Assembly (NCBI GenBank): GCA_938743325.2
Contig: OW568870.1
Location: forward strand, 372,001-436,000
Length of the DNA: 64,000 nt
Direction: 5' to 3'
Origin: Pycnococcus provasolii
Lineage: Eukaryota; Chlorophyta; Pseudoscourfieldiophyceae; Pseudoscourfieldiales; Pycnococcaceae
The notes beneath the pieces are model-generated. The model was not told the DNA's origin and ran no database searches. It saw only the letters and a program-made list of their open reading frames with translations. How positions within the stretch are numbered: the first letter of the stretch is position 1; each line of letters starts with the position of its first letter. This document shows, piece by piece, positions 47,430 through 57,199 of the stretch. The position numbers and the translations under genes are program-made.

Positions 47430-49760
47430 TCATGCGGCGGCGGCGGCAGCAGCCTCCGCTTTACTTCTCCGCCGAGCACGCATTCTTGCGTCTTCCACAC
47501 CGCTGCTCACGTCGCCGCCGCGACGGAGCAACTTCTTGGGAACGTCGCCAACCGCATCCATGAGCGTGTGCACCTCCGGACGTTCGGCTCCCACCTTTAC
47601 GACTTGCTCGCTGAGATCGGTCGCCTCCACGCCGTGTCCACTGAAACCTCGCTTCATCCACCTTGGTGTGCTCGACCCGCCATCAAACATGTGCTTGGGA
47701 ACATCAGAATCGATGGCACAACGAAGACCAAGCAATTCCGGGTCGAAGTCCTTCGGGCACCGGCTGCCAGACGGCCCGCCGATGCACTGCTTCTCATACT
47801 GGCGTGGGCATTTGTACATGCACGTGTAATTCTTGCGCATGTGGCAGAAGCCTGGAAGAGCCGCAGGGGTGGGTACATTCGACCCACACACGCACGCGCT
47901 GCCTGCGCCACAGTCAGCGCACTTGATGCCGCTCTCTGCCTCGCATCCAACGACGCACGGCTGCGCAAAGTGCACATAGCCTTCCTTGGCCAGCACACGA
48001 ATATTTGTCGACTCCGCAGCATAGTCGTGAATTTTGGCAGCGCCTCCAAGCGGCACTTCCGAGTTGAAGTAATGGTGCGGGATGGCGTGCCCTGGCCTCC
48101 AGTTGAATCCGTACAGATGGAGCGACGCGCACATCTGCATGCCAAACCACACGGCAAAGTAGCCGCCTGTTGGCAGCGTGGGAATATTGGACGACACGTA
48201 CGACGTGAAGTCGGTGTCAAAAGCCACGATACTGCTCTCCGTGTGCCGCGCGCGGTGCTGCAGATACCTCAGCAAGCCATTCTTGCTCTGCATCTGCTGG
48301 ATGCGCATCTCGTTCTCCTCGAAGAACATGATGTGCTGCGTGTTGATGAAGCGGAACGTAGTGCGAGCCCCCACGTGCTTCGGGAAATCAGGCTGGCCAT
48401 CCGGATTCAAGCCACTTCGCAACGTTGCTTTCGTAGGCGCGCTGTTGAAGCGGATCACCGCGCTCGCCGAGTCGATGCGTGGACCATCCTCGTACATCAA
48501 GCTAATCCCCGAGCTTCCCACTACGGCGCAGCTTTCGTACACCACACCGCCGAGGGGATCTGTGTCCGGCAGCAGTTTGAGCAAACCTGGCGTGATCATA
48601 AGCCTTTCGCCCAGGCCCACGGCGCCAGATTTGTTGAACTTTCGATCGTACACCGGATTGTCTGCGGAAAGCGGGGCAAAGAGCGTGTGTGTTCGCCCAT
48701 GCTTGTACTCGCCAGCCTTTGGATTCGTCGTTATGCCTATCCCGCCCACCTTGCGAACGTGCTCGGCGTTGAGCAAGAAGTTGCCCTCGAACGCGCTGTG
48801 CAAGTTGCTAGGTAGTTCGCGCGGCGTTCTGCAATCTGGACCCTCGTACGCGAGCACGCAGATGCACTGGCCATTGCGGCAGAACCCGTGCGGACGGCAG
48901 ACAAGGTCGCACGATCCGTCGTCCTCCGCCTTACGGCCATCCTCCTGTCCCAGCGGCGAACCGAGCTTTTCGTAGTCGCCACGAGAACGGCGCAAGGTGG
49001 CGTGCTCGAGGGCAGCCTGAGAATCCTGCTGACTTCTCGCGTTTGCGTGGTGCGAACCCTCGGCGTTCAAAGTGGCTGTGTTGGCGTTCTCCGTCTGCTG
49101 TGGGTTGGCACCAGCGACAGCGTCTGGCACGTCGTTGCTCGCGCCCTGCGAGTGGCCGACACCTTCGACGGTGCTGTCGACGGCGGCGTGGCGGTGCCTA
49201 CGTCGCTCAGTCCTATCGTGCACCGTTGGCGTCGTCGGCTGCTGGACGCCTGCGGCCTGTTCGTCGTTCAGTGCCTGAAGTCTGTTGACGAGCCCGTCCG
49301 CGATCGGCATCTGTGCGGAAGTCGTCGTCACCGCCGCCGACCGGTGTGCTCGCGAAGCCCCTGTGCCCCCCGTCCCGCCACCCCGTCTTGCTGCCGCCGA
49401 GCTTCGCGCGTTTGCCCTTCTTGCGAGCGCGGCGGCCGTCGCCGGCACGCGCGTGGTCGTGGACGTGACGGGGTGCCTTCGAAACCTCTGAAACACCTGC
49501 CTGAGGGCTCCTAGGTCTCCTCTTGTGTGCAGGTGTCTGCCCGACTCCTCGACGCGCGCGGTTCCGTGGAGTATGGAGTACGCGGTGAATGCGCACGCAA
49601 GGAGCAGGAGTGCGTGCTGCGAGGAGAAGGCGTGACCCCCTGAGCGCGACGTGCGTGACGAGGAACCTGACGAGGAACCTGTGGTGGCCTCACCAGCGCC
49701 TGAGCCTGAATGTAACAAGCTCCCGTGAACACCCGCACCTCCATGCATGGAGGAGGCCAT
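47430..49760 (-). CDS. Sialyltransferase-family (GT29) protein with an EGF-like module
   Basis: A 776-residue protein from the ATG at 49760; the frame continues upstream only through non-ATG codons. It is a type II membrane protein with a hydrophobic anchor near residues 45-70 (ALLLLACAFTAYSIL) followed by a long Ser/Thr/Arg/His-rich stem. At about residues 282-308 six cysteines form an EGF pattern (CxxxC, CxxxxCxC, then C after eight residues). The GT29 core follows: sialylmotif L near 405-445 (ESCAVVGSSGISL, later VIRFNSAPT), motif S near 523-550 (PTGGYFAVWFGMQMC, LYGFNW) and a motif-VS-like HYFNSE (H-x4-E). A Cys-rich tail (about 600-690) and an alanine run end the protein. The family transfers sialic or related keto-sugars in the Golgi; the donor in this organism cannot be inferred. 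Confidence 0.88.
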   Translation of the reverse strand: MASSMHGGAGVHGSLLHSGSGAGEATTGSSSGSSSRTSRSGGHAFSSQHALLLLACAFTAYSILHGTARVEESGRHLHTRGDLGALRQVFQRFRRHPVTSTTTRVPATAAALARRANARSSAAARRGGGTGGTGASRAHRSAAVTTTSAQMPIADGLVNRLQALNDEQAAGVQQPTTPTVHDRTERRRHRHAAVDSTVEGVGHSQGASNDVPDAVAGANPQQTENANTATLNAEGSHHANARSQQDSQAALEHATLRRSRGDYEKLGSPLGQEDGRKAEDDGSCDLVCRPHGFCRNGQCICVLAYEGPDCRTPRELPSNLHSAFEGNFLLNAEHVRKVGGIGITTNPKAGEYKHGRTHTLFAPLSADNPVYDRKFNKSGAVGLGERLMITPGLLKLLPDTDPLGGVVYESCAVVGSSGISLMYEDGPRIDSASAVIRFNSAPTKATLRSGLNPDGQPDFPKHVGARTTFRFINTQHIMFFEENEMRIQQMQSKNGLLRYLQHRARHTESSIVAFDTDFTSYVSSNIPTLPTGGYFAVWFGMQMCASLHLYGFNWRPGHAIPHHYFNSEVPLGGAAKIHDYAAESTNIRVLAKEGYVHFAQPCVVGCEAESGIKCADCGAGSACVCGSNVPTPAALPGFCHMRKNYTCMYKCPRQYEKQCIGGPSGSRCPKDFDPELLGLRCAIDSDVPKHMFDGGSSTPRWMKRGFSGHGVEATDLSEQVVKVGAERPEVHTLMDAVGDVPKKLLRRGGDVSSGVEDARMRARRRSKAEAAAAAAA

Positions 49761-49950
49761 GATTCCGAGCAAGAAGAAGACCTGATCAGAAGAAGCCTTG
49801 CAAGTTGCAAGTGGCAAGGGCCTGCAGGGGGAACTCTGGGGGAACCCGAAACAAAAGAACAAAAACCCGAAACAAAACCCGAAAAGGAAAACCCGAATTG
49901 CTAAAAGTACTTGTACTTGAAAACCCGAACTGCTACTTGTAGGGGATACT

Positions 49951-50032
49951 GTGAGGGGATCCCTGTAGGGGATTCCTACCGGTGATTTGAATGATTAGCC
50001 CGCGGCGTAACAAGTCTAGAACCTGATGTGAA
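49951..50032 (+). repeat. Outer 82-bp direct repeat, copy 1
   Basis: About 82 bp starting TGTGAGGGGATCCC and ending CCTGATGTGA, repeated without visible differences at 51530-51611. The two copies bracket a 1.5-kb interval containing the smaller LTR-type element. Confidence 0.88.
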
Positions 50033-50130
50033 GCACATCAAGCGAATCGAGTGCACGCGAAACTTCCTCAGCGAGATTCGCCACCCGCAGCCTGGGCCCA
50101 CGCCAGTCTACCTAGACTCGCAGGCGCTCG

Positions 50131-51057
50131 TGTGTGGTGCAAACCCCTAACTGGCCCTTGTGGACAATGGGGTTTCATACATTGTCTTTGGAATAATATA
50201 TGGTGATAACGTTATGGAGACGGGATCACGTGATATCCTGGCTGGACATCACGTGAACGGTTCTTAGGCTTCCCAGCCTTCGACGCCTTGGTCTCGGTCG
50301 ACCTTCCCCGGTCGTCCCGACTTCCTCGGGTCCCCTTTATCTGCGGGGAAGAAGGACACTACGCAAAAGACTGCCCATTCTTCACTCAGATTAAACAAGC
50401 AAAGACGAATGCGGAACATTCTCAGCGGAAAACATCGATGCAAGGCCAGCTACAGAAAAGCGCGGTCAAGTTTCAGGACGTCGATGAATCATCAAGATTG
50501 GAACTTATCAAATGGATACCGACATCTCATCAATTGCAAAAATACGAACTGACAGCCATGGAATAAAAACTGTATTCAGCACTGGCCTCATCGAAAGATA
50601 CCCATCGACGTGGAATCAATTCATCAAACACGCTGGGAGCCAACAGTTTACGGTTTTCACGGTTTACGGTTTACTTCATACATTCATTGGTTGGATGTAT
50701 ATTTACCTCTCGGGACCCATCGGTCGAGGTACAGAGCTGCTTTTCTTTTCACCTGCATTGGATCATGCTCCCTTACAGGTTTTTCTTTTCAGCAGACTCT
50801 TAACTACATTTTCGGTTTTCTTAACAATGTACTCACGCCCATTGGGGTGGTGTGTGGTGCAAACCCCTAACTGGCCCTTGTGGACAATGGGGTTTCATAC
50901 ATTGTCTTTGGAATAATATATGGTGATAACGTTATGGAGACGGGATCACGTGATATCCTGGCTGGACATCACGTGAACGGTTCTTAGGCTTCCCAGCCTT
51001 CGACGCCTTGGTCTCGGTCGACCTTCCCCGGTCGTCCCGACTTCCTCGGGTCCCCTT
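50131..51057 (+). mobile_element. Short LTR-type element relic (TRIM-like) with a gag zinc-knuckle remnant
   Basis: Two identical 207-bp direct repeats (50131-50337 and 50851-51057, offset 720 bp) flank a 513-bp interior. Each repeat starts TGTGTGGTGC and contains palindromic GATCACGTGATATC and CACGTGA words that could be promoter sites. The interior begins with a zinc-knuckle-like remnant (GEEGHYAKDC). There is no protease, integrase or reverse transcriptase, so it is non-autonomous or heavily deleted and not whole. Identical repeats mean a young insertion or recent gene conversion. Confidence 0.7.
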
Positions 51058-51529
51058 CCCCAGGGTCCCCGACCTTCCCTTCCCCATGTAACCGAATACA
51101 CTTCTACCTTACTTGTTCTCTCCGTCAGTGGCGTCGTGGCTACTGGACGCCGCACGACGCCTACTGTCCCAAACGTCGTCACATCGTGCAAGCCATCATG
51201 TTGTAGGTAGAAGACCTTAAGGTGAAGAAAGTGCTTAAGGTAAAAAGGTTTGTTACTAGAATGAAAGTAAAAGGCAGAGGTAAGGAAAAGAGGAAGGCCT
51301 AGGAGGCCTCTAAGAAGACTAGGGAGCAAAGCATGAGTGTCCATGCTTTGAACCATGAGCCATTCAAAAGAGTGGAGAAAAGGAACGGAAAGAATGTCGA
51401 CACGACGTTCAAACTCGATCATGGTCCACTCCAGCATCTACCGAAGGGATCACTGCACTGCGCTCGGCAAGACAGAGAGAGAGTGAACGCGACGCGCGCA
51501 ACAACACGCGGCGCGGTTCAGGGGGGTGT

Positions 51530-51611
51530 GTGAGGGGATCCCTGTAGGGGATTCCTACCGGTGATTTGAATGATTAGCCCGCGGCGTAACAAGTCTAGAA
51601 CCTGATGTGAA
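51530..51611 (+). repeat. Outer 82-bp direct repeat, copy 2
   Basis: Partner of 49951-50032. Both copies have a GAAAACCCGAACTGCTA word close by (about 49919-49935 and 51704-51720), on the left of copy 1 and on the right of copy 2, so the homology may reflect a larger rearranged unit rather than simple terminal repeats. Confidence 0.85.
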
Positions 51612-51997
51612 AACGTCTTGAGTTACGACGCGGAGGCGCGATGCAGCACGCATGTAAGGCACGCGCTCTTGTAACAATCATTCTCGAGTAAACATTACAG
51701 ATACTTGAAAACCCGAACTGCTAACCCCGAACAAGTTCTTTCTGCCTCTGCTTTTACCTTAAATTTTAGTCTAGGCCCTACAGTAGGGTAGGGTTTCCAT
51801 GCTTTTAGGCTTTTAGGTTTTTCTTAGGTTTTTGCCCCCTGCCATCTAGATCTCCCTGCCCCCTCGGGACCCTGATGGATGGAACGAAGTCTCCCGCGCA
51901 CACTCCCCATCTCATCTCATCTCTCCCGTCATTGCCCAAACCTTCATTTCCATTGCCCTCTCTCGCTTTCTCTCTCGCTCGCATAGATAGTCTATAT
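51612..51997. promoter_or_regulatory. Upstream region and pyrimidine-rich leader of the RPN8 gene
   Basis: About 385 bp. The segment 51900-51985 is almost entirely C/T (repeated CATCTC, then TCTCTCGC units) and leads directly into the chosen ATG at 51998. An upstream in-frame ATG at 51875 would add 41 residues of low complexity encoded by this tract, so I treat it as leader. Confidence 0.5.
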
Positions 51998-53191
51998 ATG
52001 GCTGCTGACGACAAATCAAGTCCTGCTGGGGAGGCTGCCGGGGAGTTGAAGGATGCTGCCGCCTCTGGGGGAGCCTCTGGGGGAGCCTCCAAGGGACCGC
52101 TCCCGCCATCACTCGTCGTCGTGCACCCGCTCGTCCTGCTGAGCGTGCTCGACCACTACAACAGAGTCGCCAAGGACACCAAGAAGAGGGTCATTGGCGT
52201 GCTCCTCGGAGAAACGTACAAGGGACGCGTCGACGTCACCAACAGCTTCGCCGTGCCCTTCGAGGAGGATGACAAGGACAAGTCCATCTGGTTCCTCGAC
52301 CACAGCTACCTCGAGACGATGTTCCGGATGTTCAAGAGGATCAACGCCAAAGAACGCGTCGTCGGATGGTACAGCACGGGAACGACGCTCAGTGAGAGCG
52401 ACATCGACATCGACGCGCTGATGCGCGACTTCTCAACGCACCCACTCCTCCTGCTCGTCGACGCGCAGCCGAAGGAGGAAGGATTGCCTTGTAAGGCTTT
52501 CGTCGGCGTCGAGGAGAGCGGGTCACAGCAGTTGCTCATCTCCGCCGCGGGTGGAGACGAGGCCGGTGAGCCGAGCACGCAGGAGACTAGCACGCGGGAC
52601 GTCGGACACAGCCGTACATTCGCGCACGTGCCCTGCCAGGTGGGTGCGTACGAGGCGGAGGAGAACGCTGTCGAGCACCTCCTTCGCGACGTGCGCGACG
52701 CAACGTACAGCAAGCTGTCCAAGACAACGAGGCAGCGGTTCCGCAGCCTCGAAAGCCTCAAGCTGCGCCTGCAGGAGATTCGCAAGTATGTCGACCACGT
52801 GCTCGCGGGTGAAATTCCGCTTTCACAGGAGATTATGGCGCAGCTTCAGGATGCGCTGAACGCGCTGCCAGCTTCGTCGAACGCCACGAAGCCAGCGAAC
52901 GGAGAGGCTGGCACCGGCATGTCCCCCGCGACGGCGATGGACACGGACGGCGCCGAGATCTCCGGTGAGGCGGCGGCTGGCGGCGACGCTCTTGGCGACG
53001 CTCTCACCGTCACAACGAACGACATGATGCTTAGCGTTTACACCGCGGCGCTCTCTCGCGGCACGATTGCACTGCACAACCTCATTAACAACAAGTTGGC
53101 AAACCGCGAGGCTGAGGCGAAGAGTGCGAAAAAGGACGATACGACCAAAAAGGAGAGTGGCGCCACGGAGAGTGGCGCAGCTAAGTCATGA
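51998..53191 (+). CDS. RPN8: 26S proteasome regulatory lid subunit RPN8 (PSMD7)
   Basis: A 397-residue MPN-domain protein. The core matches RPN8 closely: VVVHPLVLLSVLDHYNR, RVIGVLLGE, NSFAVPFEEDDKDKSIWFLD, YLETMFRMFKRIN and VVGWYSTG. The catalytic HxH of JAMM peptidases is absent, as expected for RPN8, which is the inactive partner of the deubiquitinase RPN11. The second half has the conserved GAYEAEENAVEHLLRDV helix and an ISLxQEIMAQLQDALN-like region. The C-terminus is Lys/Glu-rich. The usual length is about 310-325, and the excess lies in an Ala/Gly/Ser-rich head and acidic low-complexity inserts. It is convergent with the RCE1-type gene, 66 bp apart. eIF3f/eIF3h-type MPN proteins are the alternative but fit less well. 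Confidence 0.93.
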   Translation: MAADDKSSPAGEAAGELKDAAASGGASGGASKGPLPPSLVVVHPLVLLSVLDHYNRVAKDTKKRVIGVLLGETYKGRVDVTNSFAVPFEEDDKDKSIWFLDHSYLETMFRMFKRINAKERVVGWYSTGTTLSESDIDIDALMRDFSTHPLLLLVDAQPKEEGLPCKAFVGVEESGSQQLLISAAGGDEAGEPSTQETSTRDVGHSRTFAHVPCQVGAYEAEENAVEHLLRDVRDATYSKLSKTTRQRFRSLESLKLRLQEIRKYVDHVLAGEIPLSQEIMAQLQDALNALPASSNATKPANGEAGTGMSPATAMDTDGAEISGEAAAGGDALGDALTVTTNDMMLSVYTAALSRGTIALHNLINNKLANREAEAKSAKKDDTTKKESGATESGAAKS

Positions 53192-53257
53192 GAGTAAAAC
53201 ATTTGAAAGTTTTATATTCACTTGTTGTGGTACATGAATAATCATCAAAGTCCCGTG

Positions 53258-54181
53258 TCATCGCCACAGGTACACTGACCCGCACTCGCCGGCGTTTTCC
53301 AAGTGCGTCCAGCTCGAGTGCACCGCGGATGTGACGGGCCGAATGGCAACCGCGAAGGCAACGATGCCCGCGACGATTGTGCCAACCGCAAGCGAGCGCT
53401 GCGTGCCTGGATTTGCGGGTATCACCGCGTCGAAATTTGGGAAGCCCAATGCGTTGCAGGCGACGTGCGCCGCGAGCGGCGCCGCGAGGCTGCCCGTTCG
53501 AAGCAGGAGGGCGCCAGCGAATGTGCCGAATAGTACAGTATACGTCATCTGCAACGCACAGGCGGCAGGATGTGCGATGGTGACGAAAAGTCTGCTGGAA
53601 CGATCCAAGGTGACGTGGTGGTGCGCGTGCGCGAGTGAAAACGCGAAGGCGGCTGTGAGGATAGCTGGCCACGGCGCGAGATGCCCATGAACGCGAAGGA
53701 GAGGGAGCGTGCAAGCGCGGAACACCCACTCCTCCCCCAGTGGCGCAACCACCAAGTTTCTCAGAAGCATCGGCACGGTGGCACCCTGGCTCGTGTCGAA
53801 CGCGCTCGCCACAGCTTGCTGTGACGTTGTACTGCGCAAAGCCCGCACGCGATTTCTGCCCTCGAGCGCGAGTACGCCTCCATAGAAGATGGCGACGAGC
53901 ATCACGGCGGCTGCGGCGGGCGGCGCGGCGCTGTGAGCGTGCACGCCGAGCAGTGCGTGCGTGAGCCCTTCGCACGTTCCCCGCGACGCCACCAAGTAGG
54001 CCACGGGCAACCACGACACGGATGCGACGGCAAGCACGCACGTGGCGCGCCGTGCGATTTCCGTCGGGTGGTTGCGGTCAGCCGTCGCGACTGCGCCTGT
54101 GGCGAGCACTGCGGGCACGTACAGGGAGAGCACGTACAGCGACGCGAGCAGGAGCACGAGCGACAGCGCGACGAGCAGCAT
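53258..54181 (-). CDS. RCE1: CAAX prenyl protease 2 (RCE1-type, CPBP family)
   Basis: A 307-residue polytopic membrane protein with about eight hydrophobic segments. The catalytic signature is present: RNLVVAPLGEEWVFRACTLP (EExxxR, about residues 140-160), FSLAHAHHH (metal-binding His, about 180-188) and HVACNALGFPNF (HxxxN, about 236-247). RCE1 sits in the ER membrane and removes the last three residues of prenylated CAAX proteins such as Ras and Rab-like GTPases. The first ATG is at 54181; the frame extends a few codons further with no ATG. The early hydrophobic stretch LLVALSLVLLLASLYVLSLY is the first membrane segment. Confidence 0.87.
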   Translation of the reverse strand: MLLVALSLVLLLASLYVLSLYVPAVLATGAVATADRNHPTEIARRATCVLAVASVSWLPVAYLVASRGTCEGLTHALLGVHAHSAAPPAAAAVMLVAIFYGGVLALEGRNRVRALRSTTSQQAVASAFDTSQGATVPMLLRNLVVAPLGEEWVFRACTLPLLRVHGHLAPWPAILTAAFAFSLAHAHHHVTLDRSSRLFVTIAHPAACALQMTYTVLFGTFAGALLLRTGSLAAPLAAHVACNALGFPNFDAVIPANPGTQRSLAVGTIVAGIVAFAVAIRPVTSAVHSSWTHLENAGECGSVYLWR

Positions 54182-54347
54182 CAGGGGGACATGACAGGAC
54201 AAGAGGATTTTGATTGAGGAGGAGGGAATTCGGATCCCCGAAAATAGTAGGGGATTGGGAAGTCAAAATGTCACACACCCCTCAGCCTTGTCACAAGAGG
54301 GGGGAAAGAAAACACGGGCACAGTTTGTAGTAAAGAAAAAGACACAA

Positions 54348-56660
54348 TCATGATGACACAGTCCTTACAAGCTCGTCGGGAAATACGCCCTTCGTCTGGA
54401 AGCTCTGCATGCGCACGATCGGACGACATCCGCGTGCTGCAACGCTCTCGCTGCCGTCGCCGAGGTCCTCGGTGTACGCATCAGGCTCCTGAGCGGCAAG
54501 GTGCGCGGACGCCGACTCGGACTCCTCCTCCAAGAGATCCAGCGTGCGATGCACCGCAGCGAGCGTGTTCATCTTCATGTAAGGGCACGCCGCGCATCCA
54601 CCCTCGGCACTGCACCCTTCTCCTCCAGAAGGGCCAGGAAGAACCACCGCGCCGCCCAGCACCTCGTCGGTTGTGGCACCCGCACCAGCACCCGCGCCCG
54701 ATGCTTCGACGCTCGTGACGCTCTCCGAGCTCACAGGGATGATGATCTCAACCTCGATGCCCGCCGCCACGGGGCCGCTGTCGCGCAGCTTGTCGCGCAC
54801 GCTCTCGACGATGCTCGTGAGCATTCCCACCTCCGTTCCAAGAATGACTCGGATTCGCTCCGCCGTCAGGGTGCCGCCACCATCCTTCTCCTCCTGCATC
54901 GCCGCCACCGCCGCGTCCACCTTACCGTTGATGAAGTCGAGGATTGTCTGCGTCGATCCCACCGCGCCAAAACCGGTTCGGCTCTTCAGCAGGGCCAGGC
55001 GGAACATCTCGCCAGGCACCTCCAGATGGGCCGTGACGTAGGCGTCGGCGTACTCCGCCGCCACGACGTCGGCGACGTCCGACCCGAACATTTCGTGAAT
55101 CACACACTTGCCTTCCTGGAAGTAGTGAAAGCGGGGCAGGCAAGCCGCGACGCTGCTCGCGGTGTGCCCCTCGTGAATTTCCGCCACTGCGTCGTCGCCG
55201 AGCTCAGCGAGACTAGTAAGCAGTTCTCGCACGTTCGCACCCATGTATGCGTCCGGTCCGTAGTACACGTGCGCATTGTCGGGAAGCTGCAGGAACGCCT
55301 GCAGCACGGTGCGCACAACGTTGCTCGACGTGCAGGTGATGGTGGGCACGAGCTGGTCGCTCTGCGCCTTGGCGCGAAGGCTTGTGTTGATGTACACGAT
55401 GTGCACTGCCGGTTCTTCGGCGCGCCGCGACGCGGGGGACGAGAGGTACTGGTGGTACTCGTCGCTGTTCGCCGCATCCGCGAGCGTGCACCCAATTGGC
55501 GCCTCGTCCATGCGATACACGCGCACGTCGCCCATGTCGTTCTCCTTGAGCATCGCCGCGACGTTTTCGCTCATAAAGTCGACGCCCAGGACGAACACGC
55601 TGCGGCACCCTCCTGCGCGCGCCATCTCCACCGCCCGCCCCGCCATGACGAGGCTGTCGGAGATAAAGATGTGCGGATAGAAGCGCGACGCGCGGATCAG
55701 CAGGCCTTGAACTTCGGGGTCCATGTAAAAGTGCGCGACGACGCCAACCTTGAGCCTCTCGAGCCTCTCAGCAAGTCGCCTCGCCTCGTCGTCGCTCGGA
55801 CTCAGGTACCGCGCCTGCTGCTCGGCGAACGCGCCGTTGGGCGACACGTTTCCGTTCGCGGCGATGACGAGGCTGGGGAAGGCGTCGGCTGAGGAGGATG
55901 TGGACGTGGATGTGGATGTGGACGTGGACGTGCCGGCGTCGTCGGCGGAAGTCGCAAGCAGCCTCCTCGCCCGCGCACGCACGGCTGACCATAGCGCGTA
56001 GGTGGTTGCGTTGTCTCTCCTTCGCAGTGCACCGCCCATAGCTGGCTGTTCGTTGGTGGCGGACAGCGCGAGCGCGGCGACGTCGCCGTCTTCGAGCGCG
56101 AGCACGTCGTTCGGAGTCATGGCTTCGCACGCCGCGGCGAGCGCGCCGATAGCGCCTCGCGTGAGTGTGGATGCGGACGTTCCTCTGACGACAACGCACC
56201 CGTCGTCTCCGCGCGCGACGTCCAGCCACGTGTCCGCGGCACATCCCATGACTCGGTTCTGCGGCACGCGGTCTCCCGGTTGGTCGAATTCGTCGAGCTT
56301 GGTGGCAAATTGCATCATGACGGCGACGCGCGCCTTGACATCGTTCGTAGGGATCTCGCTGAGCGTGCGCGCGACTGTCTGGAACGACTCAGGCACGGAG
56401 CTGAGCGTTGGCGAGGAGAGTGCAGATGGGCAACCTACAAGGCCCGTTTGCACCAAGGATGATCTTGTTGACGACGGACTATATATATGTTTGAAAAAGC
56501 GGCTTCGAAATCGAAAGAACCACGAAGAGAAAGAACCACCACGATAGATACGTCGCGTGATGGACGGTCGTGATGACGACGACGCCGACGCCGGTCTAGA
56601 TGACGACATTGATGACGACGACAGAGACGGAGATGACGCCATGGAGATCATCATCATCAT
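54348..56660 (-). CDS. QS: Quinolinate synthase with N-terminal SufE-like domain (plant type)
   Basis: About 770 residues from the ATG at 56660 (a second good ATG is at 56642). The first ~70 residues are Ser/Arg-rich, like a plastid transit peptide. Residues about 80-225 are a SufE-like sulfur acceptor with the active cysteine in VMGCAADTWLD. Residues about 280-740 are NadA: AHFYMDPEVQGL, GVDFMSENVAAML, VYINTSLRAKAQSD, TITCTSSNVV, VYYGPDAYMGANV, and a C-terminal CxxCPYMKMN iron-sulfur motif. The enzyme condenses iminoaspartate and dihydroxyacetone phosphate to quinolinate using a [4Fe-4S] cluster; the fused SufE helps rebuild the cluster. Serine runs and acidic Asp/Val repeats near 240-255 are insertions. 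It is divergently paired with the QPRT gene. Confidence 0.94.
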   Translation of the reverse strand: MMMMISMASSPSLSSSSMSSSRPASASSSSRPSITRRIYRGGSFSSWFFRFRSRFFKHIYSPSSTRSSLVQTGLVGCPSALSSPTLSSVPESFQTVARTLSEIPTNDVKARVAVMMQFATKLDEFDQPGDRVPQNRVMGCAADTWLDVARGDDGCVVVRGTSASTLTRGAIGALAAACEAMTPNDVLALEDGDVAALALSATNEQPAMGGALRRRDNATTYALWSAVRARARRLLATSADDAGTSTSTSTSTSTSSSADAFPSLVIAANGNVSPNGAFAEQQARYLSPSDDEARRLAERLERLKVGVVAHFYMDPEVQGLLIRASRFYPHIFISDSLVMAGRAVEMARAGGCRSVFVLGVDFMSENVAAMLKENDMGDVRVYRMDEAPIGCTLADAANSDEYHQYLSSPASRRAEEPAVHIVYINTSLRAKAQSDQLVPTITCTSSNVVRTVLQAFLQLPDNAHVYYGPDAYMGANVRELLTSLAELGDDAVAEIHEGHTASSVAACLPRFHYFQEGKCVIHEMFGSDVADVVAAEYADAYVTAHLEVPGEMFRLALLKSRTGFGAVGSTQTILDFINGKVDAAVAAMQEEKDGGGTLTAERIRVILGTEVGMLTSIVESVRDKLRDSGPVAAGIEVEIIIPVSSESVTSVEASGAGAGAGATTDEVLGGAVVLPGPSGGEGCSAEGGCAACPYMKMNTLAAVHRTLDLLEEESESASAHLAAQEPDAYTEDLGDGSESVAARGCRPIVRMQSFQTKGVFPDELVRTVSS

Positions 56661-57199
56661 ATACACCTATGATAGATAGCCAACAACAAAGACCAGCCGC
56701 CACGAACTCAGGGGATGGATGGATGAAACAACTAAACTGTGTGGCTGCAATCTAGACTGTCAACACCCACCCACCACCGGTGCACCACCCTTCCTACCAG
56801 GGCCCACCTAGGGGCAGGGGGAGAGGCCGAGAGGGCAGGCCGGGGCCCACGATATCTGGAGGGGAAAATCAGGGAAAAAATTAAAAAAAGAAAGAAAGGG
56901 GGGGACACCGGAATATCCCCCACTCGTACTACCCTTAGTACTATCGCACCGTTGCTTTCTTGATTTTACTGTTTTTACTGTGGTAGTGATTCTACTGGAA
57001 CGGGTCCGATTGAACCGATTGTCCCTTGGATTTTGGAAGGGGGGTGCCCCCTGGGGTCGACCGATTCACCCCCTATTCACACCACCTATTCACACCGGGG
57101 GGTTTCCCATCCCCGAATAATATCACCTCCTCTTGGTGGTGTTTGGGATCAGTTTGGGATCAGTTTGGGATCAATCACCCGTGATCATCGCTTCTGGTG
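56661..57199. promoter_or_regulatory. Shared divergent promoter of the quinolinate synthase and QPRT genes
   Basis: About 540 bp between the two start codons. It contains the triple repeat GTTTGGGATCA (57149-57175), a run of CACCTATTCACACC units (57067-57095) and a GTACTACC/TAGTACTA patch near 56927-56945. No TATA box is clear. A single nucleosome-free region could serve both genes, which supports co-regulation, but this is inference. Confidence 0.5.

Noticed and set aside
49845-49935. Repeated AAACCCGAA words considered as a regulatory array
   Set aside because: Only four or five short A/C-rich copies with irregular spacing in the GT29 upstream region; too weak without a background count.
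51875-51997. Upstream in-frame ATG of RPN8 considered as the true start
   Set aside because: It would add 41 residues encoded by an almost pure C/T tract that looks like leader sequence; RPN8 similarity begins well after 51998.
52090-52480. RPN8 lacking the HxH metal site considered as a damaged deubiquitinase
   Set aside because: Absence of the catalytic residues is normal for RPN8, the inactive partner of RPN11.
54501-55892. 463-residue plus-strand frame over quinolinate synthase
   Set aside because: Antisense shadow; the minus strand carries all conserved NadA motifs.
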